Source: JAJPJX01 sp964568355 (GTDB lineage: Bacteria > Acidobacteriota > Terriglobia > Bryobacterales > Bryobacteraceae). From it: a stretch of DNA of 19,234 bases. Shown one piece after another: positions 6,241 through 15,308 of this stretch. The notes under the pieces are model-generated. The model was not told the DNA's origin. It was given only the letters and a program-made list of their open reading frames with translations, and made no database searches. Every line of letters starts with the position of its first letter. The first letter of the stretch is position 1. The translations under genes and the position numbers were made by a program. The stretch covers positions 1-19,234 of the forward strand of contig CAZMRK010000547.1 of NCBI GenBank assembly GCA_964568355.1, given 5' to 3'.

Positions 6241-9200
6241 ATGATTGCTCGTATTCTTGCTACCACGACGCTCGTGGTGTGCCTGGGCCTGCCTTTGCGC
6301 GCGCAACTCGCGAACACAACCGCGCTGGTAGGCAACGTGGCCGATCAGGAAGGCGCCGCGATGTCCGGCGTCACCGTGACCGCAGTGAACGAGGGCACCC
6401 ACGACACCTATACGGCCGTTACCAACGCAGAAGGGTATTACAACATTCAATTCATTCGTATTGGGACCTACACCGTCACCGCGGCGGAAAGCGGGTTCCA
6501 AACGATGCGGCAGACCGGCATTCTTGTCCAGACCAACCAGGCCGTACGCGCCAATTTCACCTTGCGCGTAGGACAAGTGCAGCAGCAGATCACGGTCAGC
6601 GGCGGCGTGCCGCCCCTGGCCACCGACGATGCCAGCCTCAGTGAGATCATCAGCCAGACTTCCACTACGGAACTGCCCTTGAACGGACGCGATCCGCTGC
6701 AACTGGCGGTTACCACTCCCGGCGTCATTCCCGGTATGAAGACTTCTTCCGGCAATCCCGGAGGCGGCGAAGACTTTATCGGCGCCGGCACGCGCGAGAT
6801 TCAGAACAGCATTTCACTCGACGGCGTCAGCATCATGAACAACCTGATTACCACCACTACATTCCGGCCGTCTGTGGATGCAGTCCAGGAGTTTCAGGTG
6901 CAAACCGGCACCTATCCGGCTCAATACGGCGGCTACATGGGCGTGCAGATGAACGTGGTGACCAAGAGCGGTGTCAACGATTTTCATGGCGCCGCCTGGG
7001 AGTTCCTGCGCAACGACAGGCTCGACGCCAGGGGATTCTTCGAGGATCCCTCTTCGCCCAAGAGCCCCTTCCGCCAAAACCAGTTCGGCGGCGAATTTGC
7101 CGGTCCGCTGCTGATTCCGAAACTGTACAACGGCCGCGACAAAACCTTCTTCATGATGGACTACGAAGGACTGCGCCAGTCGCAGAGCCTGGCTGCGCTC
7201 GATACCGTTTTGACTCCGCAGATGCGCCAGGGCGACTTTTCGCAGATTTCGACGCCCTTAACGGATCCCCTGAACGGCGGAGTCCCTTTCGCCGGCAACC
7301 AGATCCCGCAATCGCGGCTCTCCCCGCAGGCGCTCAGCGCTTTGCAGTACATGCCGCAGCCCAACCTGCCCGGCATCAGCAATAACTACCTGGCCAATGT
7401 GAGAAGCGCCAACACCACGAACCAGGTGATCGGACGCGTGGACGAGAATATCGGCCAGTGGACGCGCCTGTTTTTCCGGTACGCCTGGGAGAATACGACG
7501 CTGCTGAACGGCAATACCAACCCGTTCAATGGCTACAACCAGCCGGTGCACGACGACAATTTCGTTATCGGCTACACCCGCACCTTCAGCGCCTCCATCG
7601 TGAACGATGCGCGCTTCGGGCGGCAGCATACCACCATCGATTCAGTGAACTTCTTTAACAGCGCGGACCAGGCTGGGGCCGGCAGCAGCATCGGCATCCC
7701 CGGCTTCACCACGGACGCCAGCAATCCCGGGCTGCCCAATCTTACCGTCGCGGGCTATATGCCCATCGGCGGCCAGAACATGGCCAGCACGAACTGGTAT
7801 CAGACGGATAGCACCTGGCAGGGCACCGATGTACTCAGCATCAATAAGGGAGCCCACAGCCTGGCGGCCGGCGTGGAGATCCGCAAACTCATCACCTTGC
7901 GCACCGCCAACAACAACCCGCGCGGCCTGTTCAGCTTCACCGGACAACTGAGCGGCAATGCCGCCACCGACCTGATGCTCGGATTGCCGCAGCAGGTGAC
8001 CACGCCCGGTCCGCTTGTTCCCGGCGGAGTGGCCGAATACCGCGACGGTTTCTTCGTGCAGGACAAGTGGCAGGTAACGCCCAAGCTGACCCTGACCATG
8101 GGCCTGCGCTACGAGCTGAACACGGTACCGGAATCCACCAACGGCAATGCCACGCGGCTGAACCGCGACCTGACCGGCTTCGTGCCCACCCAGGTGCCGC
8201 AGCAGATCGGGCTCATCGATCCCAACCACCACGATTTCGCGCCCCGTTTCGGTTTTGCCTGGCGCGCTCCCGGCAGTTTCATCGTGCGCGGCGGCTACGG
8301 CATTTACTACAATCCGAACCAGCTCAATACGTACACGCTGCTGACCACCAATCCGCCCTTCAGCACCATTTACACCTATGACGCCAACCTGGCGAGCGGG
8401 CTGCTGCTGTCACTGAGCAATCCGACCCCTTCAGGCGCGCAGGCGGGGACCGCCAAGCCCAATGCGGTATCGCCGAACTGGCATCTGCCGGACGCCTACA
8501 TGAATCAGTGGAGCGTTGACGTGGAGCATGCTCTCTGGCACAATGCCGGCCTGGACGTGCAATACCTGGGCTCCCATTCGCTGCACCTGGACCGCAGCTA
8601 TTACAACAACACACCGCTGCCGGGGCCGGGGCCGGTGGCCGATCGCCGCCCCAACAGCGCCTTCAGCACGATCCGCATCATTCAGAACGATGAAATCGCC
8701 AACTATCAGGCTTTGAACGTGGTACTGCGGCAGCGCACCAGCCACGGCCTGACGTTCCTACTCAGCTACACCTGGTCGCACGCGCTGGATGTTTCCACTG
8801 ATTCCAATGGCGGCGGAGCTCCGATGGATCCTTACAACTGGCGCGGCGACTACGGCAATTCCAACTGGGATCTTCGCCATCGTTTCGTCGCCAGTTACAT
8901 CTACGACCTGCCGTTCTTCCAGCATTCGGGGCACCGGTTTTTGCACGCCATTCTGGCGAACTGGCAGGTGAACGGGATTACCACCATCCAGACCGGGTTT
9001 CCGTTCAATGTGACCATCCCCGGCGACCAGGCCAACACGGGAGTCGGAAACCAGAGGCCTGACCTGGTGAGCGCGCCTTCGGCCAACTGCGGCAGCGGTC
9101 ATCTTTCCGGCTGTATCTCCTCCGGCGCGTTTGTCCTGCCTGCCCTATATGCCTATGGCAACGCGGGACGGAACCTGCTCTACGGACCCGCTCATGCCAC

Positions 9201-9399
9201 CACGGATTTCTCTCTGTTTAAGAACATCCCCCTGCACGAGCGCGCCAAACTGCAGATCCGCAGCGAGTTCTTCAATATCTTCAACACCCCGTACTTTGCC
9301 AATCCCAACGCGGTTCTGGGAACCTCGGCGTTCGGCACCATCTCCTCCACACTGAACAACAACCGGCAGATCCAGTTTGCGCTGAAACTTACTTTCTGA
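6241..9399 (+). CDS. Oar-like TonB-dependent outer-membrane protein
   Basis: The 1052-aa protein has an N-terminal signal peptide (MIARILATTTLVVCLGLPLRAQ, cleavage probably near residue 22). A CarboxypepD-regulatory/CnaB-like beta-sandwich follows at roughly 25-110 (VTAVNEGTHDTYTAVTNAEG, IRIGTYTVTAAESGF). The plug-like segment has LPLNGRDPLQL and QNSISLDGVSIMNN, followed by FQVQTGTYPAQYGG and VTKSGVNDFHG. The rest is a long beta-barrel with many alternating aromatic strands, ending in Phe (FALKLTF) as outer-membrane barrel proteins do. No convincing TonB box is visible. This architecture is greatly expanded in Acidobacteriota and is usually tied to uptake of polymers or glycans, but nothing here identifies the substrate. 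It stands alone and divergent from the ilv leader. Confidence 0.88.
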   Translation: MIARILATTTLVVCLGLPLRAQLANTTALVGNVADQEGAAMSGVTVTAVNEGTHDTYTAVTNAEGYYNIQFIRIGTYTVTAAESGFQTMRQTGILVQTNQAVRANFTLRVGQVQQQITVSGGVPPLATDDASLSEIISQTSTTELPLNGRDPLQLAVTTPGVIPGMKTSSGNPGGGEDFIGAGTREIQNSISLDGVSIMNNLITTTTFRPSVDAVQEFQVQTGTYPAQYGGYMGVQMNVVTKSGVNDFHGAAWEFLRNDRLDARGFFEDPSSPKSPFRQNQFGGEFAGPLLIPKLYNGRDKTFFMMDYEGLRQSQSLAALDTVLTPQMRQGDFSQISTPLTDPLNGGVPFAGNQIPQSRLSPQALSALQYMPQPNLPGISNNYLANVRSANTTNQVIGRVDENIGQWTRLFFRYAWENTTLLNGNTNPFNGYNQPVHDDNFVIGYTRTFSASIVNDARFGRQHTTIDSVNFFNSADQAGAGSSIGIPGFTTDASNPGLPNLTVAGYMPIGGQNMASTNWYQTDSTWQGTDVLSINKGAHSLAAGVEIRKLITLRTANNNPRGLFSFTGQLSGNAATDLMLGLPQQVTTPGPLVPGGVAEYRDGFFVQDKWQVTPKLTLTMGLRYELNTVPESTNGNATRLNRDLTGFVPTQVPQQIGLIDPNHHDFAPRFGFAWRAPGSFIVRGGYGIYYNPNQLNTYTLLTTNPPFSTIYTYDANLASGLLLSLSNPTPSGAQAGTAKPNAVSPNWHLPDAYMNQWSVDVEHALWHNAGLDVQYLGSHSLHLDRSYYNNTPLPGPGPVADRRPNSAFSTIRIIQNDEIANYQALNVVLRQRTSHGLTFLLSYTWSHALDVSTDSNGGGAPMDPYNWRGDYGNSNWDLRHRFVASYIYDLPFFQHSGHRFLHAILANWQVNGITTIQTGFPFNVTIPGDQANTGVGNQRPDLVSAPSANCGSGHLSGCISSGAFVLPALYAYGNAGRNLLYGPAHATTDFSLFKNIPLHERAKLQIRSEFFNIFNTPYFANPNAVLGTSAFGTISSTLNNNRQIQFALKLTF

Positions 9400-9427
9400 C
9401 GAGTTGCCAGTTTGCGGAAGAAATCCT

Positions 9428-9502
9428 GTGGGGCGGGCACCTCTGGCCGGGCAGGTTTCGGCCGGCGAGGGCGCCGGCCGCGGTCGGGGGGGACCGCCCC
9501 AC
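9428..9502. repeat. Nested GC-rich inverted-repeat element
   Basis: The outer arms gtggggcgg (9428-9436) and ccgccccac (9494-9502) are perfect inverted repeats. Inside lie two further perfect hairpins: ggccggcg/cgccggcc (9460-9467 with 9472-9479, loop aggg) and gcggtc/gaccgc (9480-9485 with 9492-9497, loop of six G). It begins 29 nt after the Oar-like stop codon. No T tract follows, so it is not a standard terminator, though it could act as a 3' stem-loop. The nested design with GTGGGGC ends looks like a short dispersed, MITE-like repeat; copy number cannot be judged here. Confidence 0.6.
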
Positions 9503-9721
9503 GGTAACTCTAGTGAAATCAGTTTCAAAACACACACCGCCGCACCGTTTTCCCAGACCGTCCAAAGCCCTGGCCTCCCACTCAGCCCTCCTATTCTCCA
9601 TTCCCCGTTGAAAATCTCCCCGTTCGATGGATTGCCATTTATTTCAATGGCTTGAAGGCGGCAAGATACACGCATTGGGTAAAAGAGAGAACTGCCTGTA
9701 TTCTGCACTCGCGAGGAAGAT
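9503..9721. other. Intergenic region upstream of the dehydratase-like pair
   Basis: Together with the preceding repeat this makes a 322-nt gap without a gene. It is less GC-rich than its surroundings. I see a palindrome gccatt-tatttc-aatggc at 9634-9651 that could be an operator, and only a weak promoter-like pair (TTGGGT at 9675, TATTCT at 9699, 18-nt spacer). GAGG at 9713-9716 is a good ribosome-binding site for the ATG at 9722. No small ORF or RNA is convincing. Confidence 0.4.
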
Positions 9722-11485
9722 ATGAGCACTCAGCCATTTGAACCGAAACCCGCCTCCCCCGCCAGCCTGATCCAGATTGGCACCGGAATCGAAGATGTCA
9801 TCCAAAAGCGTCTTGCCGAGGAACGCGCCCGGCTGGAACGCGAAGCTGGTCTCGCCAAGCGGGAATTGCATCATTTCAAGCGGCCAGCCGAGCGCTCCTT
9901 CACGAAAGACCAGCGCGAGCGGACCACGCTGCTGTTCGGCGGTCTTACCTGGAAACATGAAAAGCTGGTGCACGGCGCGCTGGAGGGCCTGGGCTACCGC
10001 GCCGAGGCTGTCCCGACTCCCAATGTCCGCGCCTTCCAGGCCGGAAAAGAGTACGGCAACAACGGCCAATGCAATCCCACCTACTTCACCGTAGGCAACC
10101 TGGTGCAATTTCTCCAGTCGCTCGAGGAGCAGGGACTCGCCAAGCAGGAAATCATCGACCGCTATGTGTTCTTCACGGCCGGCGCCTGCGGCCCCTGCCG
10201 CTTCGGGATGTATGAAGCGGAGTACCGCCTGGCACTGCGCAATGCCGGCTTCGATGGCTTCCGCGTGCTTCTGTTCCAGCAGTCCGGCGGCCTGAGCCAG
10301 TCCGACGCCGAGGCCGGGCTGGAGATGAACCTCGACTTCTTCCTGGGTATCCTGAACGCGCTCAACTGCGGCGATGTGTTGAACGAAGTCGCCTACACTC
10401 TGCGCCCCTATGAGGTGGTGCCCGGCGAGACGGATCAGAAGCTCGACGCAATGATGGACTACCTCCACGAGGTATTCCGCAAGAAACAGCCCTGGAAGCT
10501 TGGCGAAGAGTTAGGGAAATACCTGGGCGGCTTTAAGGATACTACCGAATACATCGGCAAGTTCGTCAACCAGTTGAAAGGCGAGGACTACCTGCCGGCT
10601 CTGCGCCGCTGCCGCGATCAGTTCAACGAGATTGAGATCGACCGCCTGCGGGTCAAGCCGATCGTGAAGATCACCGGCGAGTTCTGGGCCCAGACGACCG
10701 AGGGCGACGGCAACTTCAACATGTTCCACTTCCTGCAAAAGGAAGGCGCCCAGGTTCTGGTGGAGCCTATCGGCACCTGGATTATGTACATGCTGCACCA
10801 GGTTGTCCAAAAGTACCGCGACCTGAAGGGCCTGGATGAAGGCGCTGTCATGCCGCCGCTGTGGCGGCTCGACAAACGCGCCAAGATCGAATGGAACTTC
10901 CGGCAGAAGGTGGCCAAGCTGAAATTGGCTGAAGCCATTTTCAAGAACGAGTACCACAAGATCGTGGACACGTTCGAAGGCACAGCCCACCACCTGGCCG
11001 ACCAGTACGAGCTCCAGCGCCTGGGCCATCCCTTCTACAACTCCCGCGCCGGCGGCGGCGAAGGCCACCTCGAGGTTGCGAAGAATATCTATTACTGCAA
11101 CAAGGACCTGGCGCACATGGTGCTGTCGCTGAAGCCCTTCGGCTGCATGCCTTCCACGCAGTCCGACGGCGCCCAATCGGCGGTAGTCAGCAACTACAAG
11201 GACATGATCTACCTGCCGGTGGAGACTTCCGGCGAAGGCGAGATCAACGCCCATTCCCGCGTGCAGATGGCGCTGGGCGAAGCCAAGGCGAAAGCCAAGA
11301 AGGAATTTGCCGAGTGCCTGGAGCGGGCCGGTCTGACGCTCGATCAGGCGCGCGCCTACGTCGAGGCACATCCGGAGATGAAGCGGCCCATGTACCACGT
11401 GCCGCACACGTCCGGCGTGGTCGGCATGGCGGCCAATTTCGTGCTGCATATCGCCGAACGGATGAAGGCGGAGAAGGCCGCTTGA
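9722..11485 (+). CDS. 2-hydroxyacyl-CoA dehydratase component-like / activase-related protein (COG3581-like)
   Basis: The 587-aa protein is cytoplasmic, with no signal peptide or membrane segment. Seen: GNNGQCNPTYFTVGNL around Cys117, FFTAGACGPCRFGMYEAEYR with Cys156 and Cys159, and IYYCNKDLAHMVLSLKPFGC with Cys near 459 and 475, in the context PFGCMPSTQSDG. These conserved cysteines and the partner gene point to the group of proteins related to HgdB/BcrB-type dehydratase subunits that often accompany fused activases and may hold an iron-sulfur cluster. Its substrate is unknown. It starts at ATG with GAGG 5 nt upstream, and the activase gene follows after 41 nt, so the two are likely one transcript. 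Family assignment is from recall of motifs and context, not from a search. Confidence 0.7.
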   Translation: MSTQPFEPKPASPASLIQIGTGIEDVIQKRLAEERARLEREAGLAKRELHHFKRPAERSFTKDQRERTTLLFGGLTWKHEKLVHGALEGLGYRAEAVPTPNVRAFQAGKEYGNNGQCNPTYFTVGNLVQFLQSLEEQGLAKQEIIDRYVFFTAGACGPCRFGMYEAEYRLALRNAGFDGFRVLLFQQSGGLSQSDAEAGLEMNLDFFLGILNALNCGDVLNEVAYTLRPYEVVPGETDQKLDAMMDYLHEVFRKKQPWKLGEELGKYLGGFKDTTEYIGKFVNQLKGEDYLPALRRCRDQFNEIEIDRLRVKPIVKITGEFWAQTTEGDGNFNMFHFLQKEGAQVLVEPIGTWIMYMLHQVVQKYRDLKGLDEGAVMPPLWRLDKRAKIEWNFRQKVAKLKLAEAIFKNEYHKIVDTFEGTAHHLADQYELQRLGHPFYNSRAGGGEGHLEVAKNIYYCNKDLAHMVLSLKPFGCMPSTQSDGAQSAVVSNYKDMIYLPVETSGEGEINAHSRVQMALGEAKAKAKKEFAECLERAGLTLDQARAYVEAHPEMKRPMYHVPHTSGVVGMAANFVLHIAERMKAEKAA

Positions 11486-11526
11486 CGCGGTCCGGCCATT
11501 GTTCCAGAGATTAGGAAAACCAAGAC

Positions 11527-14500
11527 ATGGAGAAACACTTTTTCATCGGCATGGATGTGGGTTCCACGACGGTCAAAGCCGTGGTGGTGGATGTGGCCAC
11601 GGACCAGATCGTGTGGTCGGACTATCAGCGCCATGACACCAAGCAGCCGGAAAAGGTGCTGGAGTTCCTCAAGCGCTTTGAAACCGAGGTAGAGGGCTTC
11701 CGCGCGCAGAACTCCCGCATGTTCATCACGGGTTCGGGCGGCAACGGCATGAGCAAATACCTGGGCGCGAAGTTCGTCCAGGAAGTGAATGCGGTCTCCC
11801 TGGCGGTGGAAAAGCTGTATCCCGAGGCCGGCTCGGTGATCGAACTAGGCGGCCAGGACGACAAGATCATCATCTTCAAGACCGATCCGGAGACCTGCCG
11901 CAAGAAGAAACTGCCCTCCATGAACGACAAATGCGCGGGCGGTACCGGGGCGGTGATCGACAAGATCAACGCCAAGCTACGCATCCCGGCGGAACAGCTT
12001 TGCCAGATGGGGTATAAGGGCCTGAAGCTGCATCCGGTAGCCGGCAAATGCGGTGTATTTGCCGAGACCGATATCAACGGCTTGCAGAAGATGGGGGTTC
12101 CGCCCGATGAGTTGATGGCCTCGCTGTTCGAAGCCATCGTCATGCAGAATCTCTCCGTGCTCACGCGCGGCAACACGTTGCAGCCGGTGGTCCTGCTGCT
12201 GGGCGGTCCCAACACCTATATCAAGGGGATGCGCGATTGCTGGAAGCACAACATCCCCAAAATCTGGGAAGAGCGCAACACACCGCTGCCGGAAGGAGTT
12301 CCGCCGGAGGATCTGATCCAGACACCGGACAACGCCCAGTACTTCGCGGCCCTCGGATCGGTGGAGTTCGGCAAGACCGAGGATGAAGGTGTAGGCCAGT
12401 ACACAGGTTGGGAAAAGCTGGAGTGGTATATCACCGTCGGCCGTGAAGAAGAAAAGAAGAAGCGCGGCGGCACGGGCGGCCTGGCCAAGGACGACGAAGA
12501 TCTGGCCGCGTTCAAGACCAAGTATCGTCACAAGAAATTCATTCCTGCGACGTTCCAGCCGGGCGAAGTAGTGGAGGGTTTTGTAGGCCTTGACGGAGGC
12601 TCCACTTCCACCAAGGCCGTTCTGCTCTCCAAGGATGACAAGCGCACGGTTCTGGCCAAAACTTATCAGCTTTCGAAGGGCAATCCCATTGAGGACACCA
12701 TGGAGGTCCTCCACAAGCTGGATAAGCAGATCCGCGACCAGGGTGCGACGCTCAAAATTCTGGGCGTGGGCACCACGGGTTACGCCAAAGACATTCTGAA
12801 GGACGTCATCGGCGCCGATGCCGCGCTGGTCGAGACCGTCGCCCACACCCAGGCCGGCTTACACTTCTACGATGACGTGGACGTTATTTGCGACGTCGGC
12901 GGCCAGGACATCAAGATCATCATCCTGAAAGACGGACGCGTCAAAGATTTCAAGCTCAACACCCAGTGTTCGGCGGGCAACGGCTACTTTCTGCAATCCA
13001 CCGCGCAAGGCTTTAACGTGGCGGTGGAGCAGTATGCCGACGTTGCCTTCGGCGCCAAGGGCTATCCCTCCTTCGGCTACGGCTGCGCGGTCTTCATGCA
13101 GTCCGATATCGTCGATTTCCAGCGCCAGGGATGGAAGCCGGAAGAAATCATGGCGGGGCTGTGCAACGTATTGCCGAAGAACATCTGGCTCTACGTCTCG
13201 CAGATTCCGAACCTCTCCGCCATCGGCCGCCGCTTCCTTCTGCAGGGCGGGACTCAGTACAATCTGGCGGCGGTGAAATCGCAGGTCGATTTCATCGAGT
13301 CCCGGTTCAAAGGCAAAGAGGTCAAGCCCGAGGTCATCGTGCACGAGCACTGCGGGGAAGCCGGAGCCATCGGCGCCGCGCTCGAAGCCGGCCGCCTCTG
13401 GGATAACGGCCGCCAGACCACGTTTATCGGGCTGGAGGCGATCTCCGGAATTCAGTACAAGACCACCCGCAACGAAAGCACCCGCTGTTATTTCTGCAAG
13501 AACAAGTGCCTGCGGACATTCATCGACGTCAAGACCAGTATCGTCAACCTGGAGTACAAGCCTCCGGCCAAGACCAAGGTGCCGCTCGAAGCCGGCGCCC
13601 AGCGCCTGATCATCGCTACGTGCGAAAAGGGCACGGTGGAAAACATCGATGACATGCGTCAGATCAAGGGCACCCTCGACAAGATTAAGAAGGCCAATCC
13701 GAACTTTGTCGAACTGGGCGCCAAGGCTGTTTTCCGCGTCCCGGATGTTCCCGTGGTGGCCGACCCGCTGCCCAAGTTTGCCTTCACCTCCGCGCAGAAG
13801 AAGCGCGTGGAACTCATGAAGAAGCGCTCGGAGATCCGCATCGGGATGCCGCGCGTTCTGAACATGTACTCCATGACGCCGGTTTTCACGGGCTACTTTG
13901 CGGCGCTCGGCCTGAAGCCCGAGAACCTGGTCTACTCGGATTACACCAGCGAGCAGCTTTACAAGGAAGGCGCCAAGCGCGGCGCCATCGACCCCTGCTT
14001 CCCTTCCAAGCTGGGCATCCCGCACGTGCACAACCTGCTCTATACGGTGCACGCCAAGAAAGCGCTGGACATCATCTTCTTCCCGATGATCGACTGCCTG
14101 ACCAGTGATTTACAGAACATACAGGCGAGCCGCTCCTGCCCCACCGTTGCCACTACGCCGGAAGCGGTGAAGGCAGCTTTCACCAAGGAAGGCGACATCT
14201 TTCAGGAGAAGGGCGTGCTTTTCCTGGATACATTTGTAAATCTTTCGAAACCCGATCTCTTCGAACGCCAGATGTTCGATCAATTCAAGGACGTGCTGGG
14301 TCTTTCGCCGGAAGAGAACGCGCGCGCGGTGGCGGAGGGCTATCGGGCGCTCGACCTGTTCAACAACGTGACCATGCGCGGCACCGCTCGCGAGGTCCTG
14401 GAGCAACTGGAACGCGAGGAACGGCTGGGAGTGGTCTTGCTGGGCCGTCCGTATCACAACGACCCCGGCGTGAACCACGAGATTCTGGAGGAGTTCCAGA

Positions 14501-15102
14501 AGTTGGGCTATCCGGTCTTCACCCAGGACTCCCTGCCAATTGACGATGACATGGTCTGGCGGCTGTTCGGGGAAGAGGTACAAACCGGGGAGATTCCACA
14601 TCCGATGGCCATCACCGATGTGTGGAAGAATTCCTACAGCGAGAACACGTCGCGCAAGGTTTGGGCGGCCAAGTATGTTGCCCGCCATCCCAACCTGGTG
14701 GCGCTGGAACTCTCCAGCTTCAAGTGCGGCCACGACGCTCCGATCTATAGTGTGGTAGAAGAGATTGTGGAGCATTCCGGCACTCCATATTTCTGCTTCA
14801 AGGATATCGACGAGAACAAGCCCACCGGCTCGATCAAGATCCGGACCGAGACCATCGGCTACTTCCTGAAGCGGTATCGTGAGGATATGGTGCGGAACAA
14901 GCAAAAGGCCAAAACGATCGAACAGCAATTGGCCGAGTTTGAAGCCCGCCTGCGCCGGCAACTGCTTCGTGAAAAGCTGGGAGCGAACGAGAAGGTCCGC
15001 GATGCTTACGAGCAGGGCGCCTTACCGACGATTCACGTCAGTATCGGAGCGATTGAAGCCGCGAAGCCGGCGCGCGAGTACGAACCAGTTTCCGGCGATT
15101 AA
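11527..15102 (+). CDS. Fused double 2-hydroxyacyl-CoA dehydratase activase (BadF/BadG/BcrA/BcrD-type) with C-terminal DUF2229-like region
   Basis: The 1191-aa protein holds two complete ASKHA ATPase modules in tandem. Module 1 (about 1-290): GMDVGSTTVKAVVVD, ELGGQDDKIIIF, and Cys136 (NDKCAGGTG) with Cys175 (GKCGVFAETD). Module 2 (about 350-640): GLDGGSTSTKAVLL, CDVGGQDIKIIIL, and Cys481 (TQCSAGNG) with Cys520 (GYGCAVFMQSD). In HgdC-type activators such Cys pairs hold a [4Fe-4S] cluster at the dimer interface; here one chain carries both halves. A CxxCxxxC (654, 657, 661) follows, then a region from about 770 with MPRVLNMYSMTPVF, DPCFPSKLGIPHVHNLL and LLGRPYHNDPG, the DUF2229-like part. Activators inject an electron into a dehydratase using ATP; the target is presumably the upstream protein. 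A strong terminator lies 30 nt after the stop. Confidence 0.85.
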   Translation: MEKHFFIGMDVGSTTVKAVVVDVATDQIVWSDYQRHDTKQPEKVLEFLKRFETEVEGFRAQNSRMFITGSGGNGMSKYLGAKFVQEVNAVSLAVEKLYPEAGSVIELGGQDDKIIIFKTDPETCRKKKLPSMNDKCAGGTGAVIDKINAKLRIPAEQLCQMGYKGLKLHPVAGKCGVFAETDINGLQKMGVPPDELMASLFEAIVMQNLSVLTRGNTLQPVVLLLGGPNTYIKGMRDCWKHNIPKIWEERNTPLPEGVPPEDLIQTPDNAQYFAALGSVEFGKTEDEGVGQYTGWEKLEWYITVGREEEKKKRGGTGGLAKDDEDLAAFKTKYRHKKFIPATFQPGEVVEGFVGLDGGSTSTKAVLLSKDDKRTVLAKTYQLSKGNPIEDTMEVLHKLDKQIRDQGATLKILGVGTTGYAKDILKDVIGADAALVETVAHTQAGLHFYDDVDVICDVGGQDIKIIILKDGRVKDFKLNTQCSAGNGYFLQSTAQGFNVAVEQYADVAFGAKGYPSFGYGCAVFMQSDIVDFQRQGWKPEEIMAGLCNVLPKNIWLYVSQIPNLSAIGRRFLLQGGTQYNLAAVKSQVDFIESRFKGKEVKPEVIVHEHCGEAGAIGAALEAGRLWDNGRQTTFIGLEAISGIQYKTTRNESTRCYFCKNKCLRTFIDVKTSIVNLEYKPPAKTKVPLEAGAQRLIIATCEKGTVENIDDMRQIKGTLDKIKKANPNFVELGAKAVFRVPDVPVVADPLPKFAFTSAQKKRVELMKKRSEIRIGMPRVLNMYSMTPVFTGYFAALGLKPENLVYSDYTSEQLYKEGAKRGAIDPCFPSKLGIPHVHNLLYTVHAKKALDIIFFPMIDCLTSDLQNIQASRSCPTVATTPEAVKAAFTKEGDIFQEKGVLFLDTFVNLSKPDLFERQMFDQFKDVLGLSPEENARAVAEGYRALDLFNNVTMRGTAREVLEQLEREERLGVVLLGRPYHNDPGVNHEILEEFQKLGYPVFTQDSLPIDDDMVWRLFGEEVQTGEIPHPMAITDVWKNSYSENTSRKVWAAKYVARHPNLVALELSSFKCGHDAPIYSVVEEIVEHSGTPYFCFKDIDENKPTGSIKIRTETIGYFLKRYREDMVRNKQKAKTIEQQLAEFEARLRRQLLREKLGANEKVRDAYEQGALPTIHVSIGAIEAAKPAREYEPVSGD

Positions 15103-15131
15103 GTCAGTCTGTTGAGGTTGTGGAGGAGATC

Positions 15132-15163
15132 AAAAGCCCGGTCCCACGGAACCGGGCTTTTTT
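15132..15163 (+). terminator. Intrinsic terminator of the activase unit
   Basis: aaaagcccggt (15132-15142) pairs perfectly with accgggctttt (15151-15161) around an 8-nt loop, and the T run continues to 15163. It lies 30 nt after the activase stop codon. The A tract on the 5' side could make it work in both directions. Confidence 0.92.
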
Positions 15164-15258
15164 GCAAAACAAGCATCCCGGGCGGTTCACCCGTCCATTT
15201 GCAGAAACGCCTGTCCGGTTGGATCGCCGGCAACCTGCAAAAGATTCAGGGATTGTTC

Positions 15259-15299
15259 AAAAAAATGAAGGCTGTGCGCTACACACCGCGCACAGCCTT
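15259..15299 (-). terminator. Intrinsic terminator of the waaF-waaC-methyltransferase unit
   Basis: aaggctgtgcgc (15268-15279) and gcgcacagcctt (15288-15299) form a perfect 12-bp stem with an 8-nt loop. On the minus strand it is followed by CA and seven T (15265-15259). It begins 10 nt after the stop codon of the methyltransferase-like gene, and it faces the terminator at 15132-15163 across about 95 nt. Confidence 0.9.
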
Positions 15300-15308
15300 A
15301 AGTGCCCC

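Noticed and set aside
12859..14052. 397-codon open frame on the minus strand
   Set aside because: It lies wholly inside the activase gene on the opposite strand and has typical shadow composition.
15164..15258. Small gene between the two facing terminators
   Set aside because: No ORF with a ribosome-binding site and no stable RNA structure is convincing; it appears to be spacer between convergent units.
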